A stretch of DNA of 64,000 bases, from contig NC_080042.1 in the NCBI RefSeq assembly GCF_012489685.1, positions 82,646,983-82,710,982 of the forward strand. Direction: 5' to 3'. Source of the stretch: Lotus japonicus. Lineage: Eukaryota; Streptophyta; Magnoliopsida; Fabales; Fabaceae. Positions 1-13,043 of this stretch are shown here, one piece after another. A program made the position numbers and the translations under genes. Under the pieces are notes generated by a model, which made no database searches, was not told the origin of the DNA, and saw only the letters and a program-made list of their open reading frames with translations. The number at the start of each line of letters is the position of its first letter. The stretch's first letter is position 1.

Positions 1-640
1 CAGAGCACCACCACCTTCTCCCTCACGAACCAGCACCATCAAGCCATCATCTTCCTCTTTTCCTTACCTCTGGTTTAGATACGAGCACACTACCAACGTC
101 CAGCACCACCGCGAGCACCATGATCACCAACATGATGAGAAACAACAGAGAAATAGAGGAGAAACCAAACCCTAGCCGCCACCTTCAACCTCCACCTTCA
201 ACCTCCGATCTCCGGCGAACCGCTCTCCTTTTGGAGAAACCAACACCATGGCTAAACTCCCCTCATCATCCGCTTCAAAACCCCTCAATCAATTTGACGA
301 TCGGCCACCGTCACTCCGGCGACCGCCACCACCGCCACCGGCGTTTCTCCGGCGAGCTTTGTTCTGAGAAAGAAGACCAATTTCTTGAAACCTTTGTCAT
401 TTTTCCTTTTTTTTTGTTTTTAGTTGATAAAATCCACGTGGCATTAGAGAAAATAAAGGAAAAAGTAAAAATAATATCCACATCAGCTCCTCCGTTAGGA
501 TTTTAACGTCAACCTGACGGAGGGGCATTCAGTGTACTTTCTCAAAACAAAGGGGGTACAAACTTTTACAAAAAAAGAGTAGGGTTATCATTTACACTTT
601 TAAAATACATCAGGGGCACCAAATGCATTTAAGCCTAAAA
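1..640. repeat. Repetitive element end, probably MULE-like (partial)
   Basis: The first 360 bases are low-complexity CAC/CCG-rich sequence. They are followed by a stretch (about 485-640) built of phrases such as TTAACGTCAACC and GGGGCATTCAGTG, the style of the terminal regions of non-coding plant DNA transposons. An open frame at 120-506 (128 codons) has no recognisable domain, and its Pro/His/Arg-rich content reflects the base composition. The left part of the element would lie outside the window, so the assignment is an inference. Confidence 0.3.
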
Positions 641-1748
641 AGAAAATAAAAGAAAAGCCTTTTTAAACATAACATTGTTGGGTCATGGGTGGCTTTGATT
701 GATCATTGAGGTGGGTCGTATAGCAAGTTAAGTTAATGGAGTTAGGAAGCTGACACGTATCATCCACTCTCTCACTCTGCAAATGGTGTTGTCGTTTTCT
801 GATACGGCCAGGCCGGGGTTATCAATTGGTGGCGCGTGGGATCCACTCTTGTCCTTCCACTTACAATTTCTCATTATCTTCTAGTATTGAATTATTGTCC
901 CACAAATGAAAAATATATATTAGAAAGATATTTTAACCTTTGCAATACTTGGAAAAATATTTTTAAAAATATTTCTTCAGTAATTCTCATTAATATAATT
1001 TATATTATAACTTAAAAAAAATACATTTTTTGGGTGGTAGATGCTCTTCTTAGATTGGTTGGGTTTCCCCTACTTGTACTTCGGCCTGTTTTATTGTTCT
1101 CTTAAGCTTCTTAGATGCAATACTCTTAGTTTTTTTTTTAATCAGTAAGAATATATATTGAAATGAAGTACTAAGAGGTACTTCACCCTAATTATCGCAG
1201 AAATGTACTCAATTTGGCTTTATATATATATATAAGTAATAATTAAAATAAGATAATTGAGAACCTCGTTGATAATTTAGTTGCTAGAACTAGCAGCCGT
1301 TTAAAATAGTTATTGCGATGTCATTAAATTTATGCGGTACTTTTTCTAATCAATAACCAGTCCATGAACATTATTTATGTGTCCTTTTCACATTCATTTT
1401 GGTCTTTAAAATTACTTTCATTAAATTTAGTCTTTTTCTCAATACCTTCATAATCATCACTCACTCATGAATAACTAATTAGTGTTTATCATCTTCATCT
1501 CTCTCAAATATATACCTCAAACCATAACCCAAAAACTATCAAGCAGGTGTATGTATAGAAAAGCCGCTAGAATTACAACTACAACTAAACCAAAAGTTCA
1601 GGTGTTCTACTAAAAACCATCTCAAATGGGGCCTAAAATTTTACATAAGAGTAAAACGACCCATTTTTTTAGGTCCAACACATGTATCCTTTTAAAACCT
1701 TCTTGAAAAATCAACCATGTACCATTTAAACTAATAATTAATCTATTA
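641..1748. other. Intergenic, no gene seen
   Basis: AT-rich sequence with poly-T runs and no ORF of coding character. A short stretch near 1130-1200 (T-run, then a repeated AGTAC motif) resembles the 3' ends of plant LINEs on the opposite strand but is too short to call. Confidence 0.5.
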
Positions 1749-2013
1749 CTCCCTCCGTTCCTTATTAACTGTCCACTTTAAAGAATTTTTTTTGTTCCTA
1801 TATAACTGTCCACTTAGAGTTTCAAGGGAGCATTAATTGATATTTTTCCAAGAAATGTCCTTACATAAACAATAAATGAAAAAAGATAAAATACATTCTA
1901 AAGGGTGATATAAGAAAACAAATAATACTTTTATGAAAATCAACACAATTAATTGTTTTTCTTAATTTGTGTGAACATTCTCTTCCTGGACAGATAAATA
2001 GGAACGGATGGAG
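1749..2013. mobile_element. Stowaway-type MITE
   Basis: The ends are inverted repeats: CTCCCTCCGTTCCTTATTAA on the left and, read in reverse, CTCCATCCGTTCCTATTTAT on the right. Both continue into a shared CTGTCCA. TA dinucleotides flank both ends (1747-1748 and 2014-2015), the expected Tc1/mariner target duplication. The 265 bp interior is AT-rich and non-coding. The CTCCCTCCGT terminus is the well-known Stowaway signature. Confidence 0.85.
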
Positions 2014-2551
2014 TAGTAAATTGATCCTTTTCTTGGAGACAGTAAAAATCTACCCTAAACTCCTTAAAAAAAACAACAATAACAAATGGACTTACAAGTT
2101 CTGTCTTTTTCTTATGCCATTACAAATTGGATGGTTGTCCTTTTCTTTGTGGTTTAGTCTAAGAGCTTTACAAGTCTTGAACTACAATAATTGCTGCTTT
2201 TTTATTAGTATTAATGACCCCTTTCGACAACATATACGAACAACATTTTCAAAAATCAACGTAGGATCTTCTTTGGGTTAAATATTAATGATATTGCTAA
2301 TAGTTTGGAACATCTATTTATTTTAGTTAAGATATAATTATTAATTACAAAGGACAAAATTCGGATCATGTCAAATAACAAAATTGAAAATGTAACATTT
2401 TTAATCAAGCAAAACAAGTGACTGCTGACCTTTCATCTTGATCTCATTTTTTATATATACCCCGCGTATCTTTGTTGTGTACTGAATGATGATCGCTTAA
2501 TTTGATCAGCTAGCTTGTTTATATTCACTTAATTGTATAATACTATATCTA
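2014..2551. other. Intergenic, no gene seen
   Basis: AT-rich spacer between two small transposons. An open frame begins inside the Stowaway element and runs to 2281 but has no domain or coding character. Confidence 0.5.
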
Positions 2552-3342
2552 AGGGTGGCAAAATGGGCTTGGCCCGCTGGGCCAGCCCGTTTGACCCACC
2601 TTTTTTGACGGGTTGGATTGGGATTTTGAACCCAAATTTAAAAGTGGGTCAACCCAACCCGTATTTTGGCGGGTTAATGACGGGTTGGGTTGGGTTAGCT
2701 CGCCAACCCGTTTTTCACTTTTTTTTTGAAATTTTTTAAAATTTCTTTTTATTTTTATTCTTTCAGTAGATTATTTTAAGGTGCGCATATAATACGACAG
2801 ACCTAAATTAAAAAAAAATATATATTTTGAAAACTCTCTTCAATGGATTCACCTATATAAGTTGTTGCTCTTATTCGTAGGTTATGTTTTGTCTAAAACT
2901 TTCATGACTACTCGACATTATATTTTATAACTGTTGATTGACTATTATTGGCTAAAGTAAACTCTTGTTGCTAGTGGGGTTACAGTTTTACAACTTTTAA
3001 TAACCACATATGATAAATATTTTTTTGTTATTGCTATTGGCGAGACTTTCTAGTTGAACCCATAACATTTAAAGATAAAGAACAAGTATAATTCTACTTT
3101 TTTCATGTGTCAACATATAAAAAGTGAAAGATTGCTTAAAATTTCTCATAGCATTTCTTTTTTTATTTCACTACATTTTCTAAGTGGGTTAGCCCGCCAA
3201 CTCGTTTTCCCGTCAAAATATGGGTTGGGTTGAGACTTTGAACCCAAATACCAAAAGTGGTCTAGCCCAACCCAACCCGCATTTCGACGGGTTAGTGGCG
3301 GGTTGGGCCCAACCCAGCCCACCAACCCATATTGCCACCCCT
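2552..3342. mobile_element. Non-autonomous hAT-like element
   Basis: The outer ends are imperfect inverted repeats, AGGGTGGCAAAATGGG on the left and, read in reverse, AGGGGTGGCAATATGGG on the right. Next to them, subterminal GGGTTGGG/CCCAACCC motifs occur in many copies on both sides. The GGGTGGCAA(A/T)ATGGG terminus is typical of short plant hAT elements. The middle is AT-rich and non-coding. I could not find a clean 8 bp target duplication, so the copy is probably old. Confidence 0.65.
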
Positions 3343-5439
3343 CCTCTACAATAAAATATCAATAGATTGATGTGACACTACAATTGATCCAACTGGTAAG
3401 TCATATCCCATATACCAGTATATATAGTATCTTAATCGGAGAATTATTTTATCTAACAATGGAGAATAAATTTCAACTTTATTTATACATCAGTTTTATA
3501 TATACTCTTTGTTCTAACTAAATATGCTTGAAATCATAACTAAATGAAAATTTATAGAGAAATGCTAGCTATACGTGTTTTTTTAGTATTATTTTAAACA
3601 CATTTCATGTGATTGATTTATTTCACAAAATATCAATACAATTTTAAATAAATGATCGAGAAATATGTTTAATTAATTGTTAAAAGTAGTCTAGTTTGAA
3701 TTTGTTTTGCGTTCAAAAAAGAGTGTGTTATTGTTAATGCAAACGTAACTACATCAATTAAATACATGGTAGGAAATTTTTTTGGAATGATCCGGTTCAA
3801 ATATGATTGCATTGTGAAAAGAACTATTTGATGAGTAATTTGTAATTTGTTAGTTTGTGGAGTTATGCAAATGACGCTTAAAGAATTTGAATTAATTTAC
3901 CATAACTTTATGTGAATCAATAATATATTAAATAAGTGAGTTAAAAATTTCATATATCTTTAATTTAATGATATTGGTTCACTTAGGACTAGGTGATCTA
4001 ATACATTTTTTTTTTTCATTTAGACAAACCATCAGTTTGTTAGTAGTTGAAGTAGTTAGTTAATAGAATAATAGTTACTAGGAAGGAAGTTAGTTGTTAT
4101 ATCCGTGGATATCTTTGAAAAGAAAGTGTATTACTATATTGCTAGCACGGTGCATTCCTCTTGTAAAAAAAAGATATTGCTAGCACTCTTAATTATAATA
4201 TTTATCAATCAAATCATAGGAAATAATAAAAAGCAGAGGTATAGATATGCAATTTTTTTATTTTTAAAAAGCAGATATGCAAAGTTGTTGCTACTCTAAT
4301 GACCGCTCTTGGTTGAAATTCCTAGAATTGAAATACGTGGAGAAAGATTTGAATCTTAATATTCTTTATTTAAAAACTAATTTTGACTTATCTTGATTTG
4401 GTAAAAAAGAACAAAAGTTATACCTTCGACTTTTTTTTTCTTCGGGAAATAAAAAGGAAATATACCATCGACTTTACGATGGTATAATCAATCAATTCAT
4501 GAAGTGTAAATATTATTACATGATACTTTGGAACTTTTTTTATTGCGATATTATATATAATAATATGTATGTAATAATATGTTTGAAGAATAATTTATTG
4601 AAAGATATTTACCATTTAATATAATTTTCAAATTTTGAGAAAATTATTCTCATCACTATTAATTATGGATACCCTAACAAAATGGATGAAATTCAATTGG
4701 CGAGTATTGTAAAAAATTCCACACAAGTTAGTTGCTAAACTAGTGTTCAAATGTGTTACAATGAAATAATGAAATAAACAGACCAATTTATAAATGCAAT
4801 GTTCATTGTTATATGACAGTAAGTGGTAATTTTAATGAAGTCAGCAATAAACCGTGTTCAAATATTTTAAAAACAGGGCTTGTAAATTTCCAATATATGC
4901 AATTACTTATCAAGAAACTAATTTATTTCCTAACTCAATCTTAATTACTTTTTTTAAAAACAATTGATTAAAAAGCATTTTTCCAATAATTTCTTATTAG
5001 AGAGTATTTTAGTAATATATATAATGTATGTATTATATGACTGTGTTCAAATGATAGCTAAAATCTTAAGAGTTAGTAAATGATTGTGTGGGGAAGATCA
5101 ATCATTAAAGGGTGCAATTTATCTTTATGATTTATCAAGAGAAGTGTATGTATTATGACTATCGTCATTATTTAATGATGATAGTTTAATGATGGAGATC
5201 CAATGCTCAATTTGCAAGAAATGCTAATTTATTACACTACTGATCAAAGATGCGAAGTGTTAGATTTAAGCATGTTTGGGAATGGAATAATGCTTCCTTT
5301 ATTTTTCTGAGGCTGAAATGATGCCGTACAGTACTCTTTCCTAATATGGAAATAAAAATCAAAAAGCTGATGAAACATGCAGATTATATTGAGGGATATT
5401 ATATTTATTTAATTTAAAAAAACATACATATTTTTTTTT
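3343..5439. other. Intergenic, no gene seen
   Basis: About 2.1 kb of AT-rich sequence with only short ORFs lacking any domain. Nothing here supports a gene or an RNA gene. Confidence 0.5.
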
Positions 5440-5935
5440 AAACTGAACTTTATAATCAATAAAAAAATATGCACAAAAGTCAGTACCTCACGCCGACAAA
5501 AAAAATTTATCAGGAGAAGTCTTCTCCTCAACCCACAGAGTATTATAGGACCTTACAGACAAAAGTAAGGTCTACAAAGTCAAAGTCAAGGGAAAGATCT
5601 TGACAATCTTGAATAATGAAAAAAAAAATTTAAAATCTACTAACAGTATGTTTACGCCAAAGCTTAAACAATTTTAAGCAATCCGTCTAAAAAAACGATA
5701 ACAAACATCCTTCGCCATACATAGACCCCAACAAAAACAAAGGGCCTCCACTATAACTGGCGATAGAGCATCAAACGGATAGGTCATAGTGGCTCCCAAA
5801 ACTCCACCCAAGTCCAAACCAAAGTTTGTTGCCAGAGAAGAAGAAAGAGATGCATCAAAGTTTAGCTTATACTTCCCCATATCTAATCGTTGCCTGAAGA
5901 AGGCATATAATTTTCCTTCGCTCCCAAACACAGTA
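5440..5935 (-). mobile_element. LINE 3' fragment with decayed RNase H domain
   Basis: On the minus strand the frame from about 5931 to 5674 contains KLNFDAS, then a stretch ending DALSPVIVEALCFCWGL. This is the layout of the RNase H-like domain at the 3' end of plant non-LTR retrotransposons (first catalytic Asp in the NFDAS motif, then the conserved EA helix). The domain then stops early and lacks its C-terminal part. Downstream on the same strand is an untranslated tail ending in a run of A at about 5440. This is a truncated, non-functional copy, not a host gene. Confidence 0.65.
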
Positions 5936-6933
5936 CGTACAACAGTTTACAGAAAATCCTGCATTGTGACATTATTGAAATCATGTAGAAACTGTTGGAA
6001 AAACACAAAAATAAAGTGTCAACGCATCCTCTAATTGATTCTTCCTATATCTTTAATTGATACTTTTCAAGGGATCAAATTTTCCACACAAAAAAATGTA
6101 AAAGAATATTTTTCGCGCTATAATTAATTCACTTCAACCTTTACCACGTTCTTGGTCCCCTTTCTCTTCAATTTCCGCGCTCTTTCGGTTCTTTCTTTCC
6201 TTATTCTACAAACGGAGTTATGCATGGGATATATTCCTTCTATTAATTAGTGAAACTACTACTTTACAACTCATTAGAAAAGAAAAGAAAAACTTACATT
6301 TGACATCATTAATTAGTGTGGTATTGATCCCAAGTATCATTGCAATCAAAATTATGTATATTCGATTAACGTTATATTGGTTAATTAAGAGTTGCTTTAA
6401 TAGATGATAAATTAGTTAATTGCATAGGGAATAATTAATTTTCTAGTTGAAGGGATGTAGTAATTCAAAAGGTATCCGTCAGGCGTCATGTATGAGACTT
6501 GTTGGAGTCTTCCCATAATCCCATGCCTTTTTTCATGTTAATTCCATAGAATCTACTAGCTAGTTATATATATATGTCTTTTTTTTTTTGCAAATTGCAT
6601 CATATATATATATATAAATTTATCAAAATTAATGTATCATTCAATACATGCCGAACGTTAACAATGATGATTGTTTTTTTTATAAGTAAAATTGAATATA
6701 TAGGGAAGTATTAGGGATACTTCAACCCTTGGAACAATATACAAATATACGCAACAAAAACAATGAGTACTCTTACCGGGATTAGTTGGAGGTTGAGTGG
6801 ATTGGACTTATTTTCAAAGCAATATATGTGTTTTCTCTGCTATTGTTTTCTTTCTCTTTATTTTCTAGCCTAGCCAGTGTAAAAACTCCAGCGATAAAAA
6901 AACACTCATCAATGCCAACACCTATAAAATACT

Positions 6934-6987
<54 letters not shown>

Positions 6988-8983
6988 ACCACTTTCTTCA
7001 ATCATGGACCTGACAGGCCAATTTAAACGGTTACGGCAACTACATGCTACACTTTCTATTCTATTTGTAACTGATATTAATTATATTATCTTTCATTTCA
7101 ACTGAATTCCATGTTGTCACAAAAGATGATGGGAATTATTATTAAACAATGATTATCATTAGACTGACAAACTTTGTGAGAACTTTGGGTCACTAACTGA
7201 GTAGTTGAGCTTAATTATTGATTTTGCCACATTGCATGTTGTGTTAGAAGAGGGGGGAAAAGCAGAACTTGCAAGTAGAAAGTTAAATAATTGTTTCAAA
7301 AGCAGCATTACTGAAAAAGACGCATTCTGGCTCTTATGATGGATGTTTGGTTATGACTTAGTACTTGAAATTATTGTTACAGCTGAGGATTCCAGAGTAA
7401 TTATTAAGAGATGATTCATGAACCATACCATTGTGTTACTTATTTGGTAAACTCAATAGAAAGGAAATTGACCCTATAGTTCTTGGATGGCTTGGTAGAA
7501 TATATAGAACTTTAGCATGGTAGCATGTGGCCATTTAGTTTGCTCCCCTTTATTGTTTTAGGAATAGTACTGTTAAGTAATCTTTTGGACCTAAATAAAG
7601 TACAATGCGTTTCACTCATGTCGACCTCTAGAAGTTTGGTATGCCAAGCTAAAAAGATAAAGGAGATAATTCTATCTCATAAGAAGGTTGTTTCTAATAT
7701 CTTGATAAAAAAAATTCCTATTAAAAGATAATTAGCGAATATAATGTTAATTAATAAATTTACAGTTCATCATAAATAATGAGTTACAGTAATAATTACG
7801 ATGTGTCGACACTTTTTATGTATTGTTATTTTGTTTAATAATAAACTAATTAACTTCATAGTACTTTTTAGAGTGATCCACACTATTCTATTCATTGCAG
7901 CTTCAAACCCAACCGATAACTAATGCAACTTGGAGATAAATTCAGATTTCCAAGCTGAGAAAGAAATTAAGTATGATCATATCATATACCTGATTAATGT
8001 GAATTCATATCCTCTACTGCATCTGCAAGCTTCTGTAGCAGTAAAATGACAATTTTTTTTTCTCCAATTTAACATTATATGAATCAATATTAACCATTTA
8101 ACAAATAAAAATCAATGACAGAGGAATTGCAGCACATGATTGCAAAGAATTTTGGTCGTAGAGGATCATGAATTGCTTTAATTTTCCCTCTATCTCAATG
8201 TGATTTTTGTATATTTTGTTGGTCCAAGTGTTTTTAATTTGTAGTACACAGATTTAGCTAAGCACACATGTTGCATTGGGCCATGTGGGAGATTCCAAAT
8301 CAGGCCTCTGCTTTGGCACTGATTAACCCACCACAGAGAAAAGATAGAGAGAGATGCATGAAAGTGGGGATGATATGGGATAAGGTAGTGACAGAAAGGG
8401 TAAACCGGCAAATCCCAGGTGCCACTGGAAGATTTTCAGACAGCAGAACCCACAGAAAACACGCGCGGTGCCTCTCTATGTATTTTGTATATTTCACTTC
8501 ATTGTTTTTTTCTGCTGAGTTGTCGAGGTGAGGTGATTTTAATTCTACTCCCCCACCCACCTAATAAAACTCAATCAACAAAGAGATAGAAGGTATAATT
8601 ATATTCGGCAGCCATAATAATTGCTGAAATGATATATTATATTCTCGGCTATAGTTGATGAATGATGATCATGTTGATGGGATTCATGGGATTCATATAG
8701 GTGAGAGTCATAGCCTAGTGATAGAGTTTATAGGTAAAAAAAGGGATGAAAAGTTACAAATTGAATGTACATCTAAGATTTGTTATGTGAGTGGACAAGC
8801 ACATGATGATGATATCAATGATTGTGTGGCTTGAATATTTGCTAGTTGATACGGTATGAAAGCATGCGCGCACAATCTTCTTCTGCTCATCCAATCATTC
8901 TCACGTAAGCATTCAGTTGCATTTACACATGACATGACCAGCTTTCTTCCAATGTCGATGCCCTATTAGAACTGTACTACATA
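5936..8983. other. Intergenic, no gene seen
   Basis: Three kilobases of AT-rich DNA with a TA microsatellite and only overlapping short ORFs on both strands (for example around 8190-8560). These have no domain and no consistent frame. I see no exon set. Confidence 0.5.
6933..6986. repeat. TA dinucleotide microsatellite
   Basis: Three blocks of (TA)n separated by single CA interruptions, about 54 bp in all. Open frames reading through it are repeat artefacts. Confidence 0.9.
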
Positions 8984-9128
8984 CACCCTCCGGTCACTAT
9001 TATAAGCAAAAGTTAGCTTTATATATTCATTCAAAAAATGATGTATGTGGTCATTAAAATGGTCACATACATCATTTATTGAATAAATTTAAAAGCAAAC
9101 TTTTGCTTATAATAATGACCGGAGGGTG
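8984..9128. mobile_element. Stowaway-like MITE, 145 bp
   Basis: The left end CACCCTCCGGTCACTATTAT and the right end read in reverse CACCCTCCGGTCATTATTAT match over 20 bases with one mismatch, and the match continues through AAGCAAAAGTT. TA lies on both sides (8982-8983, 9129-9130). The interior arms also pair around GTATGTGGTCATT / AATGGTCACATAC, so the whole element can fold into one hairpin. Confidence 0.85.
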
Positions 9129-9130
9129 TA

Positions 9131-10031
9131 GGCTACCATTTCAAAGTAGGTATCTCAAAATGGGCTCTCATATATCTCATATATGAATTAGCCTATTCAA
9201 AAAATCACTTTCGACCGTAAGCTGATTCATCTGACAAAATAGTGATTCACTCCGTGTAAACTGAACTCGAACAACCTCTAGTGTTTTAATGTTTTTCACT
9301 TGACAAAATCAGCTATTTTGACTCAAATTCAACCGGTGGATAAACATAATGATATCTTTAAAGGAAACAAATTTGGATTGTAGTTCTCTTCCCTCAATCC
9401 CATTACAACTTCACATTACCCCTCACTACTAACCTTGTTGCTTGTTGCATCCTCTCTCAAACCTTTTCTATCTTTAACAATCATAAGTCTGGAGTCTTTC
9501 AATGAGGTTTTGTCTAAGAGTTCATTCAGATCGAGCGAGTTCCATCCAATAAAATTTCATCATATGTCATTGCCATACACTGTCAAGGTGGCGCCGGCTC
9601 CGTAGTGTCATCTTCTAGAGCAACAACCCGTTTGAATCCACCCTACAAACCGCAATTTGATCGTGCAAACTGAACCCGGACGACAATTGGATTGTGCAAA
9701 CTAATCGGTCGATGATGGGTCTGATGTTTTGATATTTTTCAACCGATAAAACTGATTATTTTACTCTGAATCCGACCACTGGACATCCTTACCGTGAGCT
9801 AGCTTAGAAAAATAAAGGTTTATATTTAGTTAACTTTTTTGGCTCGACTTACATTGGTGAGGCAACTTATTTCTAGTTTGTGGTTAATAAAAAAATAATT
9901 AAAATGATAACATGAGCCAGTTCTTTTATTATTGAAAGTTTGAAACATTATTTATTACATGTTTTTTTTGATATAGTAAGACTTAAATTTTTTCCTCATA
10001 TTTTTTATGATTTTTAGTACACTTTTTTTTC
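9131..10031. other. Intergenic, no gene seen
   Basis: No coding frame. Two loosely similar stretches (about 9240-9330 and 9660-9790) both contain phrases about CAAACTGAAC, ACAAC and TTTTGATATTTTTCA and look like remnants of one repeat family. Confidence 0.4.
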
Positions 10032-11674
10032 GGGTGAATTGTCACTTTGGTCCCTATTGTTTCACACGTCGGGAAATTTGGTCCCTATTCTATGGAAACG
10101 TCGCCCGTGGTCCCTGATGTTGCAAATCGTCGATCACGTTGGTCTCTGGCTCTGCTCATGTTAGTGAACGTTAACAGGAAGGGTGATTTGGCACGTTAAG
10201 TGTCCTAATGGACTTGCCACATGGATTGGAATGTTGGGGGAACTTAGAAGCTTCAATTTAGTCCCTGTGAACCTTATATGAAAAGAAGAACCCTAGAACA
10301 GACCAAAATCCCCAAATTGGAAAAGAAAACCATCATAAAATGGAACAAAAATGTCGAGTGAAAGTAACATAACAATAACATTTCCAACCAAAACAAGACA
10401 AAATGATAATTAGTATTCAGAACCAGGTAACAAAATTAAGGAAAATCAATCATCCGTAAAAACTGCAGCACTTCAATGTTGTTGTCACCAGGTTGATTAG
10501 AAGCAACATTCCTTGGAACATGTAGATTTTCTGGCATCTGGTATAGCGGTTGATGATGAAAATGTTAAAGGTTGGTTTTTTCTACTTGTTGGATCAAACT
10601 CATAAGACCCTTTGAGCTTTTTCAGAAGAAATCCCCACCCAGATGTTAAAATGATGATCAGAGACAGTGAAAATTGACGAAAGAGACAAAAGGTTTGAAA
10701 TTTCCACAAAAGATATTGAAAAAAAAAACTCAAAATAGAAACCAAAGATACAAATAAGGTGAGAATCGAAGACGAAAAATTGAGAATAAGAAGAATCAAA
10801 TGTGAACAGCCACTCACCACCAAACCCATCTTCATCTTCACCTTTTCCCTCTTGGCTGTGAACAACAACCCAAGCTTCTTCCTTTTTCTTGTAACAAAAC
10901 CCACAAAATCTCTGCTCTCAAAAACCTAGTAACAAAGTCCAATTTCTGAAACCCACCCACTGTATCCCCTTTCTACACATCCATCCATCCAAATCCATGA
11001 AGCCACCACACCTCCTTGGAAACGTGGCAACCGACGTGATTTCGACCCAACCCCAAATTGCAGCAACCCATGAACCCACGAAGGTCCTGGTGCCAAGATA
11101 GTGCCTTCTCCATCCTCCTTTGCCACTACATCGTCTTTGTCAAACTCAAAGATCTGGGTTGTTAAAGGTTGGATTTTGATTTAGGTGGTATGGTTTCATT
11201 TTCTGGGTCTCCCCTTTGTTTGGATCTTTGGTTTTTCCTTTTTCATTGATCTGTGTTTTTCAATTGTCTTTCTCCTTCAAATTCTTTTTGGCTTTTGAAA
11301 TTTTCTTCTGTGATGATGGTCCCCGTTGATAAAGAGATTGAAGCTGGATGGGGTCTTTGGTGGTGGGATTGAGGAGGAAGATGATGATGGAAAGATTGAA
11401 GCTTTTCAGATTTGGGGATTTTGTCTTAAGGACTAGATTGAAGTTTCTAAGTTTCTCTAAAAAAAATCCCAATATTCAAATCCACGTGGCACGGCCAGTG
11501 GGGCACTTAACTTGCCAAATCAGTCATCCCGTTAACATTCACTAACGGGAGGAAAGACAGAGACCAACGTAATCGACGATTTGCAACATTAGGGACCACG
11601 AGAGACGTTTCCATAGAATAGGGACCAAATTGTCCGACGCATGAAAAAGTAGGGACCAAAGTGATCATTCACCC
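10032..11674. mobile_element. MULE-like element with long terminal inverted repeats
   Basis: About 150 bp at each end are inverted copies of one another. The left end begins GGGTGAATTGTCACTTTGGT and the right end read in reverse begins GGGTGAATGATCACTTTGGT; similarity continues through GGTCCCTATTCTATGGAAAC and the GTTAGTGAA motif. Long TIRs with a non-coding interior fit a non-autonomous Mutator-like element. Minus-strand ORFs inside (10497-10904 and 10926-11126) have no transposase signature and are probably chance frames. Target duplications are obscured because both flanks are T-rich. Confidence 0.75.
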
Positions 11675-12880
11675 TTTTTCATTTTTAAATAAATTTACTT
11701 TTAAATTATATAAAGAAAAGTAAGCCAACTCACAGAACCCATATACGAAAACACAATGCTCATTTTATTTTCTTCTAATCATGAACATCAACTAAAGAAA
11801 ACAGTATGCTTAGACATTCTTTTCATTTACTCTTGATCACAATGCTCAACTTGACCTATAGTATTCATATTGTTCTCAAAATGCTAATTAAAGTTCTTCT
11901 TTTCTTCCTTGGATTCTATGTACTTTATTACATTGAACTCATCATATAACTAATTGAATATTGTTTTTAGTTACACTAATTAAATACCTTAGAAAAAGGC
12001 AAGTGCCAGCTTAAAGAGTGACTTATGCAAGTTTGAGAAAGATATTTTTATTTATGATAAAGTATTACTATATTTACTATATAGAAGAGAAAAACCTAGC
12101 CTCAAGGACATGATGCCATATTTCGTGCAAACTAGCTAGAGAAGCACTAATTCCTGCCCCCGGCCCCTTGTATGGTAGGCCAGGATATGATCATTATTTC
12201 TGACCGTACGATCTGTCCCTATTCTTTTCTTCTATATCAAATCCTATTCACATAACTTTCATGTGTTCAAGTGTGTGAACCGATTATATAATGTAAATGA
12301 TTTTATAAAATTCATTCTAAATCAAAATTAAATAAACCAAAACTAGTCTATCCAAATGATTTTTACAACACTCTACTAAAAGCTAATGCAAAACATGAAT
12401 ACCAAAATAAAAAATGTAAACATTTAAAGTCAAACGGCCAACCACAACATCGATCGTTAAGATATATGTCAGACCTAATCAGCAATATATGGCGAGATAG
12501 CATTACAAATGTGTGTAACTAGCGCCAAAAAAGGGAAGTTAGGAAGCACTTTGTTGTTTATTAAACTAATTTATGTAGAAGATAATATAATAATAATAAA
12601 CAAAACTAAACATATGATTGTGAGTTGAGAGTAGGTGTATAATATCACATAAGAAAGAGAAGACTATATGTTGAATCATTTGTACTGAATAATATAGTAC
12701 ATATGTTCAGTTCTAATTTACAGTTAAACATGTTGGCTATGTACTTATGTATGTACTATGTAGTAGTACTTTATAAATTTTCTATCATATGAATGTGATT
12801 TCCTATCATATGATGAAATTTTTATATTTTGGAGTTACCGAAGATGCTAAACTAACTGTTTTTTTTTTTGGGTGAAAATC
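11675..12880. other. Intergenic upstream of COG6
   Basis: AT-rich spacer without coding frames. No distal element is recognisable. The last part before 12880 should include the distal COG6 promoter. Confidence 0.4.
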
Positions 12881-12950
12881 TGGCCCAATTAAGTTCGGGC
12901 TCATTAAACCGGAGCCCATTATACATCTACCCGGTTCACCCGAACCGGGT
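12881..12950 (+). promoter_or_regulatory. Probable proximal promoter of COG6
   Basis: The sequence contains TGGCCCAATT (12881-12890) and a nearby AGCCCATT, forms of the plant site II / GGCCCA element common in TATA-less housekeeping promoters. It also holds an inverted repeat ACCCGGTT..AACCGGGT at 12929-12950. No good TATA box lies just upstream of the start codon, which fits a constitutive gene. The role is inferred. Confidence 0.4.
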
Positions 12951-13043
12951 TTAGCGAAAAAAAATGGAAGAAACTCGAGAAGGAAGAAGCTATAGATCGA
13001 TCGAAGATCTGAACGGAGATCGGAGAAGAAGAAGCAGAAGAGA

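Noticed and set aside
120..506. 128-codon ORF at the window start
   Set aside because: Composition follows the CAC/CCG-rich repeat, no domain, and it runs into transposon-like sequence.
6782..7013. Paired ORFs rich in Tyr/Ile on both strands
   Set aside because: Products of the TA microsatellite.
8690..8760. Possible SINE or tRNA-like A box (TAGCCTAGTGATAG)
   Set aside because: No B box at the right spacing and no target duplication.
10497..10904. 135-codon minus-strand ORF with a hydrophobic stretch
   Set aside because: Lies inside a MULE-like element and shows no known family; reported only as element content.
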